Shown here piece by piece: positions 62,362 to 64,000 of a stretch of DNA of 64,000 nucleotides. The notes under the pieces are model-generated. The model saw nothing but the letters and a program-made list of their open reading frames with translations, ran no database searches and was not told the DNA's origin. The number at the start of each line of letters is the position of its first letter. The stretch's first letter is position 1. The DNA is from Terriglobia bacterium (GTDB taxonomy: Bacteria > Acidobacteriota > Terriglobia > JAIQFV01): assembly GCA_028716525.1 (NCBI GenBank), contig JAQUPQ010000008.1:47448-111447 (forward strand), read 5' to 3'. The translations under genes were made by a program, and so were the position numbers.

Positions 62362-62492
62362 TTCAACTTACCTTTTCAATTATTGAACGCAAGGGCATGG
62401 GTGCCAGGGAGCATTATACGCTGCTCCAAAGGCTTGTCAAACGAGCGAAATGAAGGGCAGTGTCCTAATTTGAAATCTTGACTCATGGATTT

Positions 62493-62681
62493 TCATTGCA
62501 AATTCTCGACGATCTTTTTCAGCGATTGGCGAATCCATTCAGACAAGGAGAGCTTGGCCTTTCGGGCGGCTTTCTTGAAAGCGATCCGTTCGTGATGTTG
62601 CAATCTGACAGGCGTAATTTTCCCCCTCACTTGATGCTTTGGTAAAAACGGCCGCCCTACTTTACGCTTTTTAGTCCGCAT
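62493..62681 (-). CDS. small ribbon-helix-helix-like protein
   Basis: 62 residues from ATG 62681, with GGGAG upstream. Basic N-terminus (MRTKKRKVGRPFLPKHQ) followed by KITPVRLQHHERIAFKKAAR and KAKLSLSEWIRQSLKKIVEN, the pattern of CopG/Arc-type DNA-binding or antitoxin proteins. No toxin gene is adjacent. The longer open frame upstream is translated MITE sequence and is rejected. The element at 62717 sits 36 bp before the start and may have replaced the native promoter. Confidence 0.6.
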   Translation of the reverse strand: MRTKKRKVGRPFLPKHQVRGKITPVRLQHHERIAFKKAARKAKLSLSEWIRQSLKKIVENLQ

Positions 62682-62716
62682 CGTTTTCTTGCTCCCTGTA
62701 CTGACTGGCAATGAAG

Positions 62717-62868
62717 GGTAGTGACTCATTTTGAATGGGGTGGCGCACACATGCGCTCCAGGCATGTGTGCGGAGTCCCCCTTGTTGATGTACGCACACA
62801 TCGTCCGCCACGGCGGCCGATGTATGCGCCACCCAGAGGTGAAAAAGAATTCAAAATGAGTCACTACC
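62717..62868. repeat. MITE-like element, GGTAGTGACTCATTTTGAA family, copy 2
   Basis: 152 bp with terminal inverted repeats GGTAGTGACTCATTTTGAAT / ATTCAAAATGAGTCACTACC, nearly identical to 50702-50852. The internal 16-bp hairpin has a few mismatches here. The 150 bp from 62869 to 63022 show nothing further. Confidence 0.9.
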
Positions 62869-63022
62869 AAATGAAGTGCCAGACCCGCATGTTTCTTCTC
62901 GAGGTATAAGGGGGGACCACTCAAAAAACGGTCGGCGCTATGAGTTGTTTTCAGGATTGTGTCGTGGGAAAAAATACGTAGGTCAGTACCTCAAGAAACA
63001 GTCCGGAAAAAATCGAGCCCTG

Positions 63023-64000
63023 CTATCTTCCCGACCTGGCCACACGCAGAGGGATTTCGCCCAGATAGGAATTGGTGTAGGCAGCATTCCAAAGTCCATT
63101 GTAGTGGCTTCCAGTAGACGCAAGCCCATTGGCAAAGAAACCGCCGTTGACATCGGGCACATTCGGCGAACCGCCTCCCCTTCCGGTAAAAATGGTGCCA
63201 TTGGGAGCGTAGACGACGCCTTGAATCTGAGCCGCGCCGCTGAATGTGACCGAACCGGTGATGTAATAGATTCCGTAGACCGTCGTATTCCCATTCACAG
63301 TGAAGTTCCCATTGATATAAACAATGTAAGGCACTCCCGTGCTCGGATCGGGTGGAGTTCCGGTAGGAGCGATCTTCCAAAATTGCGGGGGAAGCGCAAC
63401 TGAGTCGTCGACGCTGGTGGAATAACTGAAATCGGCATTCAATTGCATCACCTTCTGAAGATCGGCTCCGTCAGAAAACGAACAATTGGGAACCACTCCG
63501 TTATTGGCATCGGAGGTTCCCGGCCACACCGCCGGGCCCGCTGGGTCCACGACACCTGAAGCGATATAGGATGTCGGGACATTGTTGCTTAGACTGGCCG
63601 GGTCCACACAGGAGGTCATGGCATGGGGCGGAAAGGCGTGGCTAAAATCCCGCAAGTCGACCATCCCACTGGCGGTTTGTTGACTCTTCACATTGACACT
63701 ACTCAATGTGGCTGTCGATACAATCCGGTAGCGATGCACCGTCATGCTGCCCCCATCGATAAACCGGCCCAAATAATTAATGCGGACGGTGTAGCTGCCC
63801 GATCCGACCTGAACCGGGGCGTTGATCAATGAACTGCCGGTTCCCAACGTGACCGGGCAATTCGGTGCCGTGCTGTCGGAAAAGAAACACTTCGTGACAT
63901 CGATGGGAAAACTCCCCAGGTAGAGTGTCGGATTAAAATAGCTCCGGGGCGAAGTGGCGAGGGCTTTGATGGCTTCTTCTTCGCCGGCCTCGGCAATGTA
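63023..64000 (-). CDS. PilX-like pilus assembly / exported protein, 5' end beyond the window
   Basis: The frame is open to the right edge, so at least 325 codons are seen and the start is outside. The first visible residues YIAEAGEEEAIKALATSPRS resemble the end of the N-terminal helix region of PilX/PilW-type minor pilins (an AEAG motif). A Ser/Thr/Gly-rich domain follows with SYTVRINYLGRFIDGGSMTV, then a repetitive beta-rich part (YIVYINGNFTVNGNTTVYGI, YYITGSVTFSGAAQIQGVVY). Probably a large exported component of a type IV pilus. The exact family is uncertain. Confidence 0.65.
   Translation of the reverse strand, partial: YIAEAGEEEAIKALATSPRSYFNPTLYLGSFPIDVTKCFFSDSTAPNCPVTLGTGSSLINAPVQVGSGSYTVRINYLGRFIDGGSMTVHRYRIVSTATLSSVNVKSQQTASGMVDLRDFSHAFPPHAMTSCVDPASLSNNVPTSYIASGVVDPAGPAVWPGTSDANNGVVPNCSFSDGADLQKVMQLNADFSYSTSVDDSVALPPQFWKIAPTGTPPDPSTGVPYIVYINGNFTVNGNTTVYGIYYITGSVTFSGAAQIQGVVYAPNGTIFTGRGGGSPNVPDVNGGFFANGLASTGSHYNGLWNAAYTNSYLGEIPLRVARSGR

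Noticed and set aside
61180..62481. 433-codon plus-strand open frame
   Set aside because: Antisense to the SurA-like and S4 genes, which have clear domains and signals; the frame has none.
62682..62924. 81-residue N-terminal extension of the small RHH-like protein
   Set aside because: It is translated from the MITE-like element; ATG 62681 has its own ribosome binding site.

Overview
The window reads as a chromosomal segment from a moderately GC-rich Gram-negative bacterium. Lipoprotein signals, SurA-like chaperones, lipopolysaccharide-heptose genes and a PilX-like pilus protein point to an outer membrane. The mix (CoA-enzyme activase with duplicated BadF domains, DRG-type TGS GTPase, paired M16 peptidases, Asp-box proteins, a YhaM-type nuclease) looks most like Acidobacteriota or a deltaproteobacterial-type lineage. 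This is inference from gene content only; no 16S gene is present.

Layout. 1-3.8 kb: translation/replication block (tail of an upstream gene, pth, rpsF, rpsR, rplI, terminator, dnaB). 3.9-8.8 kb: a probable nitric-oxide / low-oxygen stress cluster: di-iron repair domain protein, cupin, NnrS-like membrane protein with extra domains at both ends, a Crp/Fnr regulator and a YwiC-like membrane protein. Two promoters carry the same TGAC-N4-GTCA box at about -41. 8.9-14.3 kb: membrane-anchored hypothetical, pmbA/tldD, small hypothetical, DsbA-like thioredoxin. 14.3-15.4 kb: gene-free repeat field. 15.4-22.2 kb: leftward run of S9 peptidase, M48 peptidase, cupin and two MFS transporters. 22.4-26.9 kb: a CoA-enzyme activase split over two genes. 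27.6-32.5 kb: TGS GTPase, PEBP lipoprotein, amino-acid permease, and an Asp-box propeller translationally coupled to a MoaD/ThiS-like protein. 32.9-34.5 kb: tRNA-Leu(CAG) and a toxin-antitoxin graveyard. 34.6-43.4 kb: GHMP (heptose) kinase, two membrane glycosyltransferases, a DUF255 thioredoxin protein, moaA with a probable molybdenum-cofactor riboswitch, and a methyltransferase. 43.4-50.6 kb: DEDD-type nuclease, uvrA, then gmhA, a deoxyhypusine-synthase-like gene, a CPBP protease and rfaE2 (heptose operon). 50.9-62.4 kb: mfd plus a parvulin lipoprotein, M16 pair, TPR protein, BlaI-type repressor, YhaM-like nuclease, S4 protein, SurA-like chaperone. 62.5-64 kb: small ribbon-helix-helix-like protein and the 3' part of a pilus-assembly-like gene running off the window.

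The most striking non-coding feature is the density of short repeat families: MITE-like elements with terminal inverted repeats, 73-bp hairpin units, a 184-bp tandem repeat, and GC-rich modules of 102 and 120 bp. They sit almost flush against genes. In at least two cases they supply a gene's stop codon, and several toxin-antitoxin remnants end exactly at repeat boundaries. The best candidates for undescribed biology are the Fnr-boxed NnrS-fusion cluster, the deoxyhypusine-synthase-like protein in the heptose operon, and the coupled MoaD-like/Asp-box pair.
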